A stretch of 64,000 bases of DNA from Arsukibacterium sp. MJ3 (GTDB lineage Bacteria > Pseudomonadota > Gammaproteobacteria > Enterobacterales > Alteromonadaceae). The notes below the pieces were generated by a model, which did no database searches, was not told the origin of the DNA, and saw nothing but the letters and a program-made list of their open reading frames with translations. Made by a program: the position numbers and the translations under genes. The stretch is from assembly GCF_000987765.1 (NCBI RefSeq), contig NZ_LAHP01000014.1, forward strand, positions 1 through 64,000, given 5' to 3'. This document shows, piece by piece, positions 39,390 through 49,062 of the stretch (position 1 is its first letter; every line of letters begins with the position of its first letter).

Positions 39390-40381
39390 CCAAACATAAA
39401 TGGTTGGTGTCAATTACCCTATTGCTTACCATGGTAGTGATTATTTATGGTGCTTATACCCGCTTAACGGATGCAGGTTTGGGCTGCCCCGATTGGCCCG
39501 GTTGTTATGGCTTTTTGAAAGTGCCGGTGAACCCCGCCAGTATTGAAATTGCCGCTCAGGCGTTTCCAGAAAGGCCTTTGGAACCCCATAAAGCGTGGAA
39601 TGAAATGATCCACCGATATTTGGCTGGCACACTTGGCCTGTTAATAGCGGCAATATTTATATCCAGCCTGGTCAGCAAAGTAAGGCAACCTCGCGGGTTA
39701 CCGATGGCGTTGTTATTACTGGTTATTTTTCAGGCGGCCTTGGGAGCGTGGACGGTTACTCTGGGTTTGTTGCCGATAGTAGTGCTGGCACATTTAATTG
39801 GCGGTTTTAGTCTGTTTTGCTTATTAGCGCTTTACTGGATGCAGTTATCCCCGGAGCTAAGAGTAGTTGAACCAAAATTAATCCCATTAAAACCACTGGC
39901 AATTGTTGCGACAGTGATAGTGTTACTGCAGGTTGGTCTGGGCGGCTGGACCGCTGCCAACTATGCTGCGCTCGCCTGCATTGACCTGCCAATATGTGAA
40001 GCAGGTTGGGTAAGCCGGCTGGCATTGGACGAAGCATTTGATTTGCACCTGGGCTATAGTAATTACGAATACGGTGTTATGTCAGCCGAGGCGCGGCAAA
40101 CGGTGCATGTATTTCACCGTTTTGGCGCGTTTATCACACTGGCTGTGGTAAGCCTGTTTGCGTTTAAATTGTATCAACATGCGCAGACAACCATAATGCA
40201 ACGGTTTGCCATCGCTGTCGGTGTGGTGTTGTTAATACAGTTTGTGCTCGGGCTGTTAAATGTAATACTGCATTTACCGCTGGCTAATGCCGTGGCGCAT
40301 AACTTTGTAGGGGCGAATTTACTGATGATTTTGGTTGTAGTGCTGTATCAGCTTTACCGCCCAGACAGCAAGGAGATATAG
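39386..40381 (+). CDS. ctaA: heme A synthase
   Basis: A Cox15/CtaA oxidase of 331 residues that converts heme O to heme A for the caa3 enzyme. Eight membrane helices are predicted. The first ends in YTRLTDAGLGCPDWPGCYG. Heme-ligand regions are EMIHRYLAG and VHVFHRFGAF, and the HLIGGF and HNFVGANL histidines are present. It overlaps the upstream gene by four bases (ATGA) and is immediately followed by ctaB. Confidence 0.95.
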   Translation: MTKHKWLVSITLLLTMVVIIYGAYTRLTDAGLGCPDWPGCYGFLKVPVNPASIEIAAQAFPERPLEPHKAWNEMIHRYLAGTLGLLIAAIFISSLVSKVRQPRGLPMALLLLVIFQAALGAWTVTLGLLPIVVLAHLIGGFSLFCLLALYWMQLSPELRVVEPKLIPLKPLAIVATVIVLLQVGLGGWTAANYAALACIDLPICEAGWVSRLALDEAFDLHLGYSNYEYGVMSAEARQTVHVFHRFGAFITLAVVSLFAFKLYQHAQTTIMQRFAIAVGVVLLIQFVLGLLNVILHLPLANAVAHNFVGANLLMILVVVLYQLYRPDSKEI

Positions 40382-41293
40382 ATGGCAACTATAACAGCAA
40401 CACGGCAGGGTGTATCACGTTGGCGCGATTATCTGGAACTGACTAAACCGAAAGTGGTGGCGCTGTTGGTGTTAACAGCCTGGGTTGGCATGATGTTGGC
40501 CGCGCCGGGCTTGCCTGACTTGGCGGTGGTAGCCATAGCCACCGTCGGTATTGGTTTGTTATCTGGCGCTGCAGCGGCGCTGAATCATGTGGTTGATCAG
40601 CGTATTGATGCGCAGATGGCCCGCACGCACAGCCGGCCGATAGCGAAGGGCAGAGTAAGCTCGCAGCAAGGGATAACCTTTGCCTGTGCGCTGGCAGCAA
40701 CTGGTTTTGTGTTACTGTATTTTGGTGTAAACCCACTTACTGCCTGGCTTACGCTACTGAGTTTGTTTGGTTATGCGGTGGTTTATACCATGTTTTTAAA
40801 ACGAGCCACACCACAAAACATTGTAATAGGGGGCTTAGCGGGTGCTATGCCACCATTGTTGGGCTGGACAGCAGTGACGGGCGATATTCATGGTTATGCC
40901 CTATTGTTGGTAATGATTGTTTTTACGTGGACTCCACCGCATTTTTGGGCGCTGGCTATCCACCGTCGCGACGATTATGCCAAGGTTAACATGCCGATGC
41001 TGCCGGTTACTCATGGCATTGACTACACCAAAAGCGCCATTCTGCTCTACACCGTATTGTTATGTCTGGTCTGTTTGTTGCCTTATATTGTCGGTATGAC
41101 GGGGGCGGTTTACCTGATAGGCAGTACGTTACTGAATTTACGTTTTTTACAGTATGCCTGGAAACTAAAGTTTTCGGCTGACAGCAAAACAGCAATGGCT
41201 ACTTTTAAATTTTCTATTCTGCACCTAATGCTATTATTTTTAGTATTGTTAGTTGATCATTATTTTAAGGTAACCGCATTTTATGTTTCGTAA
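40382..41293 (+). CDS. ctaB: protoheme IX farnesyltransferase (heme O synthase)
   Basis: A UbiA-type prenyltransferase of 303 residues that makes heme O from heme B. The two Asp-rich motifs are [19 protein letters not shown] and the later [15 protein letters not shown]. About nine membrane helices. It starts one base after the ctaA stop and overlaps the SCO gene by 11 bases. Confidence 0.95.
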   Translation: MATITATRQGVSRWRDYLELTKPKVVALLVLTAWVGMMLAAPGLPDLAVVAIATVGIGLLSGAAAALNHVVDQRIDAQMARTHSRPIAKGRVSSQQGITFACALAATGFVLLYFGVNPLTAWLTLLSLFGYAVVYTMFLKRATPQNIVIGGLAGAMPPLLGWTAVTGDIHGYALLLVMIVFTWTPPHFWALAIHRRDDYAKVNMPMLPVTHGIDYTKSAILLYTVLLCLVCLLPYIVGMTGAVYLIGSTLLNLRFLQYAWKLKFSADSKTAMATFKFSILHLMLLFLVLLVDHYFKVTAFYVS

Positions 41294-41930
41294 TGTAATT
41301 GTGTTATTGCTATCCACTGGTGCTGTGGTTGCCGGGGTAATGTTGTATTTACTATGGCAACATCAACATCAACCGCTACCAGAGCAGGCGCTAGTTTACC
41401 CGCAGCCTCGTAATCTGGCAGAGTTTAAGCTAACAGATCAGGATAATCAGCCACGTGGCCGGGTCGACTTATTAGACAAATGGACCCTGGCTTTTGTTGG
41501 TTATACTTATTGTCCGGATATATGCCCGCTAACCCTGGCTAAATTGGCTGGGGTGCAGGCTGAATTAGCTGCGACACTGCAGCAACCGCTGCAAATTTGG
41601 TTTATCTCGGTTGATCCACAGCGTGATACTCCGCAACAACTTAAACAATATGTCGATTATTTTAAGCAACCGGCGCTAACCGGTTTAACCGCGGGTCACG
41701 ATCGGTTATTTCCATTCGTCCGCCAGCTTGGCTTGATGTATGCGATGAGCAGCACTACCGAGCAGGATTATTTGGTTGACCATAGTGCATCTGTAGTACT
41801 GATTAACCCATTGGGTCAGGTTGCTGCCATATTTAAACCGGTTATGGCGGCAGGTGAGGTACCGCTGATTAATCGTGAACAATTATTGGCTGACTTTCCA
41901 CTGGTGATTAATCAGCTGCAGCGGCGTTAA
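41283..41930 (+). CDS. SCO1/SenC-family copper chaperone
   Basis: 215 residues: an N-terminal membrane anchor (about 3-22) and a thioredoxin fold with the copper pair YTYCPDICP (Cys-x3-Cys). A downstream His in [10 protein letters not shown] is the third ligand. It matures the CuA site of subunit II. Its end overlaps the convergent deacetylase gene by four bases and closes the cox plus-strand run. Confidence 0.93.
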   Translation: MFRNVIVLLLSTGAVVAGVMLYLLWQHQHQPLPEQALVYPQPRNLAEFKLTDQDNQPRGRVDLLDKWTLAFVGYTYCPDICPLTLAKLAGVQAELAATLQQPLQIWFISVDPQRDTPQQLKQYVDYFKQPALTGLTAGHDRLFPFVRQLGLMYAMSSTTEQDYLVDHSASVVLINPLGQVAAIFKPVMAAGEVPLINREQLLADFPLVINQLQRR

Positions 41931-42937
41931 TGTAACCATGGCTGAGAGTACCAGTAGAAATAACCTTTTTTACTAAGCGAGGGCGCTGTGCAATTATAAC
42001 GACTGCGGCCACGATTAAGCGTTTTGCTGGCAGTAACTTCGAAGGTATTATCGTCAAGCCAGTGAGGTTTAAGTGTCTCAGTGCCGGCATAGCAGGTAAG
42101 TTGTTGTGGTAAGAAATCGTCAATTTTTAGCTGTAAGCGAAGCGTTGGTGGGTTATCTTTTATTTGTTGATCAGCCAGCAAATAGTCAGTGATATTAAAC
42201 GCCAGCGTGTGCAGTTTTTGTGACAAGCTAGCTAAATTCGCATATTGGCCTGCTGCAGGATAGCGGGGTATCCGGGTTAACAGAGTGGCAGATCCGATAG
42301 CACCAGATTGCTGACCTATACCAATAAAACCGAGGTCTTTAACCAGCGCTTCCAATGCATTATTAAATTCACCATACGGATATGCCAGCCACTGGTGATT
42401 TTGTCCTGTTTCTTCTTTAATTCGCTGTTCGGCCTGCAAAATGCTTTGTTTCATGCGCGCCAGCCAATCTGCCTGGTTTTCACCTGGTTCAAGCTGTGTC
42501 ATATACTCGTGGTTCATGGCGTGATTGGCAACTAATACGCCGTCTGCCGACATTTTTTTAATTTGTTGCCAGCTCAATACCGGACCCACCCGGTTGTCAA
42601 TGCTACCGGGGCTGATAAAAATGGTATAAGGGTAGCCAAATTCCATCAGGATAGGATGGGCTGTAGTGTAGTTATTCTCAAAACTGTCATCGAAGGTTAG
42701 TACTACGGCGTTGTCTGCAATTGGCGTAGCGTGTTTCAAGTGGTTAATTAAAACATCCAGGCCAATTACCTTAAAGTTATTGTCTTTAAAATATTGCAGG
42801 TGCTGGCGTAATTCATTGGCAGTAACACTGGTTACGCGTGGGGTATTGTCGGCCACGTGATGGTAGATCAGCATTACCGCAGCCTTAACCGGCGCTATTA
42901 CGCTAAAAAATAAAATTAACACAACAAATAAGCGCAT
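41927..42937 (-). CDS. polysaccharide deacetylase family protein
   Basis: 336 residues with a signal peptide (about 1-19). The NodB domain covers about 22-210: YHHVAD for the metal His region, LTFDDSFENNY (catalytic Asp pair), VANHAMNHEYM for the metal histidines and WLAYPYGEFN. A C-terminal domain of about 110 residues, beta-rich with two Cys, is not recognised. Likely deacetylates a periplasmic or surface polymer such as poly-N-acetylglucosamine or peptidoglycan. It is transcribed toward the cox cluster. Confidence 0.85.
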   Translation of the reverse strand: MRLFVVLILFFSVIAPVKAAVMLIYHHVADNTPRVTSVTANELRQHLQYFKDNNFKVIGLDVLINHLKHATPIADNAVVLTFDDSFENNYTTAHPILMEFGYPYTIFISPGSIDNRVGPVLSWQQIKKMSADGVLVANHAMNHEYMTQLEPGENQADWLARMKQSILQAEQRIKEETGQNHQWLAYPYGEFNNALEALVKDLGFIGIGQQSGAIGSATLLTRIPRYPAAGQYANLASLSQKLHTLAFNITDYLLADQQIKDNPPTLRLQLKIDDFLPQQLTCYAGTETLKPHWLDDNTFEVTASKTLNRGRSRYNCTAPSLSKKGYFYWYSQPWLH

Positions 42938-42993
42938 GAAAACCCCGGTAATGTCGTTAAACTAAGGGTGTTATACCACAGCTTGGTGATGCG

Positions 42994-43572
42994 TTAATAG
43001 TAAGAGTGCTCGCCACGCTGGTGCTCAGTAATATCGCGCACACCGTTTAATTCACCGATAAAGCGGGCCAGTAATTCTTTTTCTATACCTTCTTTCAAGG
43101 TTAAATCGACTTGAGAACAGCCGTTACATCCGCCACCGAATTGCAGTACTGCCACGCCATCGTCGGTAAGCTCCATTACCGATACCCTGCCGCCATGATT
43201 TGCCAGCTGCGGGTTAATTTCGGCATCAATAACGTACTGCACACGTTCCATCAACGGCGCATTGTCATTCACCTTACGCACTTTGGCGTTCGGCGCTTTT
43301 AACGTAAGCTGCGAACCCATTTGATCGGTAACAAAATCAATTTCGGCATCAACCAGAAAGGGTTTGCTTTCAGCATCAACAATGGCATTTAAACCATTAA
43401 AGTTAATTTGAATGTCAGTGTCTTCCACGGCATCTGCCGGGCAATAAGATACGCCACATTCAGCCTGAGCCGTACCAGGGTTGACAACGAATACCCGAAT
43501 GCTGGTACCGGCAGCTTGTTTTTCCAGCAGCTTTACAAAATGGGCTTGCGCCTGTTCTGAAATAGAAATCAT
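42994..43572 (-). CDS. nfuA: iron-sulfur cluster biogenesis protein NfuA
   Basis: A carrier of [4Fe-4S] clusters to target proteins. 192 residues: a degenerate A-type N-terminal domain ([16 protein letters not shown]) and a C-terminal Nfu domain with the cluster motif [14 protein letters not shown] (Cys-x2-Cys). The length equals E. coli NfuA (191). In E. coli it follows gntX/comF directly; here an oppositely directed peptidase gene separates the two. Confidence 0.96.
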   Translation of the reverse strand: MISISEQAQAHFVKLLEKQAAGTSIRVFVVNPGTAQAECGVSYCPADAVEDTDIQINFNGLNAIVDAESKPFLVDAEIDFVTDQMGSQLTLKAPNAKVRKVNDNAPLMERVQYVIDAEINPQLANHGGRVSVMELTDDGVAVLQFGGGCNGCSQVDLTLKEGIEKELLARFIGELNGVRDITEHQRGEHSYY

Positions 43573-43700
43573 CTTAATACCCGACTAAATTACTAGGTTA
43601 ATGTTCATCATACTCTGAGTCAGGCGCTGTTGCCAGCCCTGCTTGAGTTTTGCCACGCTTTCTGGCTAACTGGGCGCGTAAAAACTTAAAGGAAACAGGC

Positions 43701-46241
43701 ATGAAACTCAGTGTAGCAATTTTTTTTACACTCTGGGCTGCAATGGTGCAGGCACAGTATTTTAACGAGCCAGTAGACACAAAGCTACCTTCACCACAGC
43801 AAACATTGGGGCATGCAGTTGGAGAATGGCATGCCCGGCATGACCAAATTCAACGCTACTTTGAAACCTTGGCAGAGAGTTCTGATAACGCCATGTTAGA
43901 AGTTATTGGTTATAGTCATGAACAGCGACCTTTGTTACAACTGGTGATTTCATCACCTGAAAACTTAGCAAAACTTGATGAAATTCGCCAGCAACATCAG
44001 GCGCAAGCGAAACAACAACAAACTATTGCTAGCGATGCGCCAGTGGTTATTTGGTTAGGTTATGGTGTGCATGGTAATGAGCCTAGTGCTGCCAACGCTG
44101 CTCTGGTACTGGCACATTATTTAACTGCGGTTAAAACCGAAGAAGTTGCTGCCTGGCTAAGTCAGGCGGTTATTCTGATCCAACCCAGCTTAAACCCCGA
44201 TGGCCATGATCGGTTTGCCCACTGGGCCAACATGCATAAAGGCAGTAAACCGGTTGCCGATCCGCAGCATCGAGAGCATATCGAGCCCTGGCCAAACGGC
44301 CGGCCAAACCATTACTGGTTCGATTTAAACCGTGACTGGTTATTGTTACAGCATCCGGAAAGCCAAGCTAGAATTGCCCAGTTTCAACAATGGCTTCCCA
44401 ATGTTGTTGGTGATTTTCACGAGATGGGTACTAACAGCAGCTTTTTTTTCCAACCGGGTATTCCCAGCCGCAACTATCCTTTAACACCGAAGCGTAACTT
44501 TGAGCTTACTGCGGCAATAGCCCAATTTCATGCTGCCGCATTTGATGCACAAGGGCAGTTATATTACAGCGAAGAAAGTTTTGATGACTTTTATGTAGGG
44601 AAAGGCTCGACTTATCCAGATGTAAACGGCAGCGTAGGTATTTTGTTTGAGCAAGCCAGTAGTCGCGGTCATGTACAGGAGTCAATAAATGGGTTGCTGC
44701 GTTTTAGCGATACCATCAAAAACCAATTTACCGCATCGTTGTCAACTATTCGCGGTGCTATTGCAAAGCGAATGGATTTACTGCAATACCAACAAGAGTT
44801 TTACCAAAGCGCCCTGCAGCAGGCTAAGGTTTATAAATACAAAGGTTATATGTTAACTGATGATGGTGACTCGAGCCGGTTGCATACGTTATTAGATATT
44901 TTACAGCGACACCATATTGCAGTGTATCCGTTAAGTCGGGATTGGCAAGATGGTGATTATAAATATTTGGCTGGCCAAAGTTATTTTATCCCGTTACAAC
45001 AAGTGCAGTATCGATTGATTAAAGCCGCCTTTTCTACCGAAAAAGAGTTTAAAGACAATACTTTTTATGACGTATCAAGCTGGACCTTGCCGTATGCTTT
45101 TAATATTGAATTTAAAGCGGTAAGTCGTGAGCCAGGCCGGGCATTGGCCAGTCAGCAGTGGCAAGCAGTACCCGGTTTCAGGCAGCCTTTACCGGCAGAT
45201 GCTTATGCTTATATATTTAGCTGGCAGGATCAACAAGCGCCGTTACTATTACAAGCATTGCTGGAAGATGGCATGGTAGTCAGGACTGCCTTACAACGCT
45301 TTAGCGCGCAAACCAGCGACACCACCGTAACATTCCAGCCAGGAAGCATGATGGTAGCGGCAGGTTTACAGCAGAAAGCCGATTGGTTTACCCGGTTGCA
45401 GCAGCTGCAGCAGCAACATGGCGTTAAAGTGCATGCTATTCGTACAGGCCTCACCCCTGAGGGTAGCGACTTGGGCAGTCATAATTTTGCCGTGGTTAAT
45501 AAACCAGAGGTATTGCTGATCGCCGGGCCTGGTATTAACTCAACTGAGGCAGGCGAAGTGTGGTACAACCTGGAGAGATTAGCCGGTATTTCACCCAGCA
45601 TGGTAGAGCCTGACCGGTTAGCAAGAATAAACGTAAACCGCTACACCCATATCATTTTGCCCGATGGTAATTATGGACAATGGCAGGACAGCCAGATAAA
45701 AAAACTGAAGCAATGGACCGAACAGGGTGGCGTGCTGTGGGGCCATAAAGGTGGTGCTGCCTGGTTAGCCAAAGCGGGGTTATTACGCGCTGAGGTTTGG
45801 CAAAGTTCTGAGATGCAGCAGTTAATCCCAAGCCAAGATGTAGCTTATGGCGATCGGGAAGCTTTGGCGGCTAAGCAACGGATTGCCGGTGCTATTTTTA
45901 GTGCTGAACTTGATTTAACTCATCCGTTAACCTTTGGTGTACCCCGTGCCCGCTTACCATTATTTAAAAACAGCACCATGTTGTTGCAACCTAGCAGCTT
46001 ACCTTTCGTCAATGTTGGATTGTACAGCGAAAATCCACATTTGGCAGGCTATGCAGCTAGTGAATATGTGCCCAGAATTGCTCTGGGTGCCGCATTAATA
46101 GCCCATAATCTTGGTCGTGGCCGGGTAATTGGTATGACTGATAATCCGGTTTTTCGAGGTTATTTTTACGGCTCCAGCCGCTTGTTGGTTAATGCGATGT
46201 TTTTGGGGAACAGCTTTAATGCACCCATTCAAAGCGAATAA
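43701..46241 (+). CDS. M14-family zinc carboxypeptidase-like protein, exported
   Basis: 846 residues from the ATG at 43701, which follows AGGAAACAGG and opens a signal peptide (1-19, ending VQA). An in-frame ATG at 43650 would bury the signal and is unlikely. The M14 domain (about 45-370) carries the zinc motif His124-x2-Glu127 in GVHGNEPSAA, plus RDWLLLQHPESQ and the catalytic-Glu region ILFEQASSR. A long C-terminal part (about 450-846) resembles a glutamine amidotransferase-like fold (LLIAGPGINSTEAGEVWYNLERL and GHKGGAAWL). Related proteins are seen in Alteromonadales. Substrate unknown. Confidence 0.85.
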   Translation: MKLSVAIFFTLWAAMVQAQYFNEPVDTKLPSPQQTLGHAVGEWHARHDQIQRYFETLAESSDNAMLEVIGYSHEQRPLLQLVISSPENLAKLDEIRQQHQAQAKQQQTIASDAPVVIWLGYGVHGNEPSAANAALVLAHYLTAVKTEEVAAWLSQAVILIQPSLNPDGHDRFAHWANMHKGSKPVADPQHREHIEPWPNGRPNHYWFDLNRDWLLLQHPESQARIAQFQQWLPNVVGDFHEMGTNSSFFFQPGIPSRNYPLTPKRNFELTAAIAQFHAAAFDAQGQLYYSEESFDDFYVGKGSTYPDVNGSVGILFEQASSRGHVQESINGLLRFSDTIKNQFTASLSTIRGAIAKRMDLLQYQQEFYQSALQQAKVYKYKGYMLTDDGDSSRLHTLLDILQRHHIAVYPLSRDWQDGDYKYLAGQSYFIPLQQVQYRLIKAAFSTEKEFKDNTFYDVSSWTLPYAFNIEFKAVSREPGRALASQQWQAVPGFRQPLPADAYAYIFSWQDQQAPLLLQALLEDGMVVRTALQRFSAQTSDTTVTFQPGSMMVAAGLQQKADWFTRLQQLQQQHGVKVHAIRTGLTPEGSDLGSHNFAVVNKPEVLLIAGPGINSTEAGEVWYNLERLAGISPSMVEPDRLARINVNRYTHIILPDGNYGQWQDSQIKKLKQWTEQGGVLWGHKGGAAWLAKAGLLRAEVWQSSEMQQLIPSQDVAYGDREALAAKQRIAGAIFSAELDLTHPLTFGVPRARLPLFKNSTMLLQPSSLPFVNVGLYSENPHLAGYAASEYVPRIALGAALIAHNLGRGRVIGMTDNPVFRGYFYGSSRLLVNAMFLGNSFNAPIQSE

Positions 46242-46954
46242 CCTGGTGCGGCGGTAACAGTAAGGGTCCAGACAGAAATGGTTTTAACCCCAGCCCGGCG
46301 TAACAGTCGGGCTAGGGCGTTTGCGGTGGCGCCAGTAGTAATAACATCGTCTACCAACGCAATATGTGCAGGTAATGGCTGAGCAAGTGTGGTTAAGCTA
46401 AATGATTGGCGCAGGTTTTTCCGTCGTTGCTGTCGGTTCAGGCCGCGCTGACTGTGGCTGGCCGTTTTACCGAATAATGCTAACACCGGCAGCTGTAACT
46501 GCTTACCAAGTGCTTCAGCCAACAGCTGAGACTGATTAAAACCGCGTTGCCTTTGTTTACGCCAATGCAGTGGTACAAAGGTAAGTGCCCCAGGCATTGG
46601 ATGCCCGCCATCCTTATATGCTGCTAGTAACAAACAGAGTTGTTGTTGCAGCAGCTGGCCGGCAGCCAGATCAGTGTGGTATTTCCACAATGGTATCCAG
46701 TGCTGATAGGGCTGCTGGTAATGTGCCAAACAGAGCAACTGATCAAACTTGGCGTCAGCCAGACCACGCGCAACCGCCGGTAGCCATAGTAGATTGAAAT
46801 GACACAATGCGTAAGGCAGAACCGGTAATGCCTGCTGACAATAAAGACAAAGTTGCCGGCCAGGCTGTGATAACGGTAAACTGCACCACATACAACTGCC
46901 TGGCAGCAGGTAGTGCCAACATTGCCGCAGCAGCGCAGAAACCGTGTGAATCAT
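46229..46954 (-). CDS. comF: ComF/GntX-family phosphoribosyltransferase-like protein
   Basis: 241 residues. An N-terminal zinc-ribbon-like pair set of Cys-x2-Cys (GSCMWCSLP and LCLYCQQA) precedes a type I PRTase fold with the signature IALVDDVITTGATANALA. ComF is needed for DNA uptake in competent bacteria, while in E. coli GntX/YhgH allows use of DNA as nutrient. The start MIHTVSALL at 46954 leaves 31 bases to divergent bioH; a start at 47011 would overlap it. The 3' end overlaps the M14 gene by 13 bases. Confidence 0.92.
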   Translation of the reverse strand: MIHTVSALLRQCWHYLLPGSCMWCSLPLSQPGRQLCLYCQQALPVLPYALCHFNLLWLPAVARGLADAKFDQLLCLAHYQQPYQHWIPLWKYHTDLAAGQLLQQQLCLLLAAYKDGGHPMPGALTFVPLHWRKQRQRGFNQSQLLAEALGKQLQLPVLALFGKTASHSQRGLNRQQRRKNLRQSFSLTTLAQPLPAHIALVDDVITTGATANALARLLRRAGVKTISVWTLTVTAAPGYSL

Positions 46955-46985
46955 AAAATTAACACTAAGGATACATAGTAGCAGC

Positions 46986-47762
46986 ATGGCAGAGATCCCG
47001 CACACTGGCAAACCTGTTCTGGTATTACTGCATGGCTGGGGGGTTAATCAGGGAGTTTGGCAAACTCTGCTGGCAGATATTCCGACCGGTTTTCACGTGC
47101 TTACCCCAGATATTCCGGGTTTTGGCTTGGCGCAGTCGCTACCTCAACCGTATAATTTTGACGCTGTTTTAGCTGGGCTGGCGCGAGAAATTCCGGATAA
47201 CAGCTTGCTCTGTGGCTGGTCGCTTGGTGGCTTGTTCGCTATTGCGCTGGCCGCACGTTACCCGGCTAAAGTACGCCAGCTAGCTTTGGTTGCTGCAACA
47301 CCCTTTTTTTTGCAGCATGCAGACTGGCCGGGCATGCAAGCATCAGTTATGCAGCAGTTTGCTCAGTCGTTGCAACGTGATTTACCACAAACTATTAATC
47401 GTTTCCTGGCTATTCAAGCTATGGGATCAGTTACTGCAAAACATGACGCCGCCATGCTTAAACAGGCAATAACCGTATTGCCACAGGCCAGTGCTGAAGC
47501 ATTGAGGGCGGGCCTCTCTTTTCTGACAGAACAAGATTTACGCTGCACTTTTACTACGTTAACCCAGCCGATAGTAGGCTGTTTCGGCGCGCTTGACTCA
47601 TTAGTGCCGGTAGCGGTGGTGCAACAGTTACAGCAGTTACAGCCTAAAGCCCGTTTTAGCGTGCTGGCTAAAGCATCACACGCGCCCTTTATTTCACATC
47701 GCCTGGAGTTTCTGAGTTGGCTAGTTAGCTGGTTAACATCAACTGAGTTGTCTTGTGACTAA
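46986..47762 (+). CDS. bioH: pimeloyl-ACP methyl ester esterase BioH
   Basis: Cleaves the methyl ester of pimeloyl-ACP, ending the disguised fatty-acid stage of biotin synthesis. 258 residues, alpha/beta hydrolase. Nucleophile Ser79 in CGWSLGG, oxyanion HGWG, a catalytic Asp in FGALDSLVP and His in KASHAPFIS. Divergent from comF as in E. coli; no other bio gene is in the window. Confidence 0.94.
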   Translation: MAEIPHTGKPVLVLLHGWGVNQGVWQTLLADIPTGFHVLTPDIPGFGLAQSLPQPYNFDAVLAGLAREIPDNSLLCGWSLGGLFAIALAARYPAKVRQLALVAATPFFLQHADWPGMQASVMQQFAQSLQRDLPQTINRFLAIQAMGSVTAKHDAAMLKQAITVLPQASAEALRAGLSFLTEQDLRCTFTTLTQPIVGCFGALDSLVPVAVVQQLQQLQPKARFSVLAKASHAPFISHRLEFLSWLVSWLTSTELSCD

Positions 47763-47833
47763 TGTGCTTTCTTTTTCGCTTTTTTTGGTCAATAATTAGA
47801 CAGTATTTTTGGTTTTAGCGAGTAGAGGCAATT

Positions 47834-48139
47834 ATGGAAATTCAATCAGCATTTAATGCTGGTCTACAAGGGTTTCAACGTGCTTCAAGTGGAGTAACCG
47901 AAGCCACCGTAAATATTAACCGACAAACCAGCGCTAATCGTGAGCAGGTTGCGGCAGCAGAAAATGAAGTACGACAGAACGAAGCCCCGGAGCAAACACG
48001 TTCAAGTCAATCACAAGTTCCGTCATTAGCGGAAAGTTTGACACAATTAAATACGGAATCGCGTAATGCCCAAGCCAATGTGCGTTCAATACAAGCCGCC
48101 GATGAAGCGCTGGGCACTATTATCGACGTAAGAGTGTAA
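47834..48139 (+). CDS. small protein resembling flagellar rod/hook termini
   Basis: 101 residues, no signal peptide or membrane helix. The N-terminus (FNAGLQGFQRASSGVTEAT) and C-terminus (NVRSIQAADEALGTIIDVRV) look like the two ends of flagellar axial proteins, which pair as a coiled coil, with the large middle domain missing. The centre is Gln/Ser/Asn-rich. No flagellar genes lie nearby, so it may be an orphan. Five bases separate it from the putative metalloprotease gene. Resemblance is from motif reading only. Confidence 0.5.
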   Translation: MEIQSAFNAGLQGFQRASSGVTEATVNINRQTSANREQVAAAENEVRQNEAPEQTRSSQSQVPSLAESLTQLNTESRNAQANVRSIQAADEALGTIIDVRV

Positions 48140-48144
48140 GTGTC

Positions 48145-49056
48145 ATGCAAATTACCTCTTACTATCCTAACGTTAGCATAAACACGGCAAATCCGGTTAC
48201 CGAATTAGCCCGGCGTGATATGCAACGACGTGAACTGGTTGAGCCCGTACGCGATCTGGATAAAGGTAAAGCAGAACGAGCAGTCGTTACTGAAGATAAA
48301 GGCCGTAACAGCAATTCAGCTGCTAATGGTAACAATTACGACGCTAGTGGTAAAAATACTGAAACACAGCAGGCTATCGAAGGCCGGCCTGATCAATCTG
48401 ATGAAAATAACCCTGAACAACAGCAAAAAGAGGCAGAGCAACAGCAGCAACAGCAAGCTGAACAGCAGGAAATAACAGAATTAAAAACCCGTGATCAGGA
48501 AGTGCGAAACCATGAGCAAGCCCACGCCAGTATCGGTGGCCGCTATGCCGGCGCGCCGAGTTACAGTATGCAGCTGGGGCCGGACGGCCGTCAGTATGCC
48601 GTAGGCGGTGAAGTACAAATTGATATTGCTATAGTGGCTGGCGATCCGCAGGCCACCATTCAAAAGATGCAGCAGGTAACGGCAGCCGCTCTGGCGCCGG
48701 CAGAGCCATCTTCTGCAGATCGGCGAATTGCAGCTGAAGCTAGTCAGCGGTTAATGCAAGCTCAAGCTGAACTGGTAGCAGCAAAAACAGCTCCGGCATT
48801 AGCTGCGGCTATCAGCGCCACCAGTGATACGCTTAGCAGTAGTGATGAAGCTAACTCTGCACCGCCAGGTGCTGCCATCGTTAACTCACAAATTCGTTAT
48901 GATAACAACGCGTTAGCTGATGTAGCTCTTGCCGGGGGTTTGGTTTTTCCAGAGTTTGATACTCTAGCGCAAATGCAACGTCGCAGTATGGTGATTAGCC
49001 AGTTTTATCAATTGGCAACCGAGCCAGCGCAGCGGCCACTGCGCCAGCAAGCCTGA
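48145..49056 (+). CDS. putative metalloprotease CJM1_0395 (SprA-related) family protein
   Basis: 303 residues. A disordered N-terminal third (about 30-110), rich in Asn, Gln and Glu, includes a Gln/Glu tract. It is followed by the conserved core with zinc-peptidase-like HEQAH (His-Glu-x2-His) in VRNHEQAHASIGG, then YAGAPSYSMQLGPDGRQYAVGGEV. The rest is Ala-rich with likely helices. Matches the family named for a Campylobacter protein; activity is not established to my knowledge. It directly follows the small rod-like gene. Confidence 0.75.
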   Translation: MQITSYYPNVSINTANPVTELARRDMQRRELVEPVRDLDKGKAERAVVTEDKGRNSNSAANGNNYDASGKNTETQQAIEGRPDQSDENNPEQQQKEAEQQQQQQAEQQEITELKTRDQEVRNHEQAHASIGGRYAGAPSYSMQLGPDGRQYAVGGEVQIDIAIVAGDPQATIQKMQQVTAAALAPAEPSSADRRIAAEASQRLMQAQAELVAAKTAPALAAAISATSDTLSSSDEANSAPPGAAIVNSQIRYDNNALADVALAGGLVFPEFDTLAQMQRRSMVISQFYQLATEPAQRPLRQQA

Positions 49057-49062
49057 AAGCTG

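Noticed and set aside
43650-43700. Longer N-terminus for the M14 peptidase gene from ATG 43650
   Set aside because: It would bury the signal peptide and lacks a ribosome site, whereas ATG 43701 has one.
48415-48480. CAG/CAA-rich tract as a microsatellite repeat
   Set aside because: It encodes a Gln/Glu-rich linker with mixed codons, not a pure repeated unit; explained by the protein.
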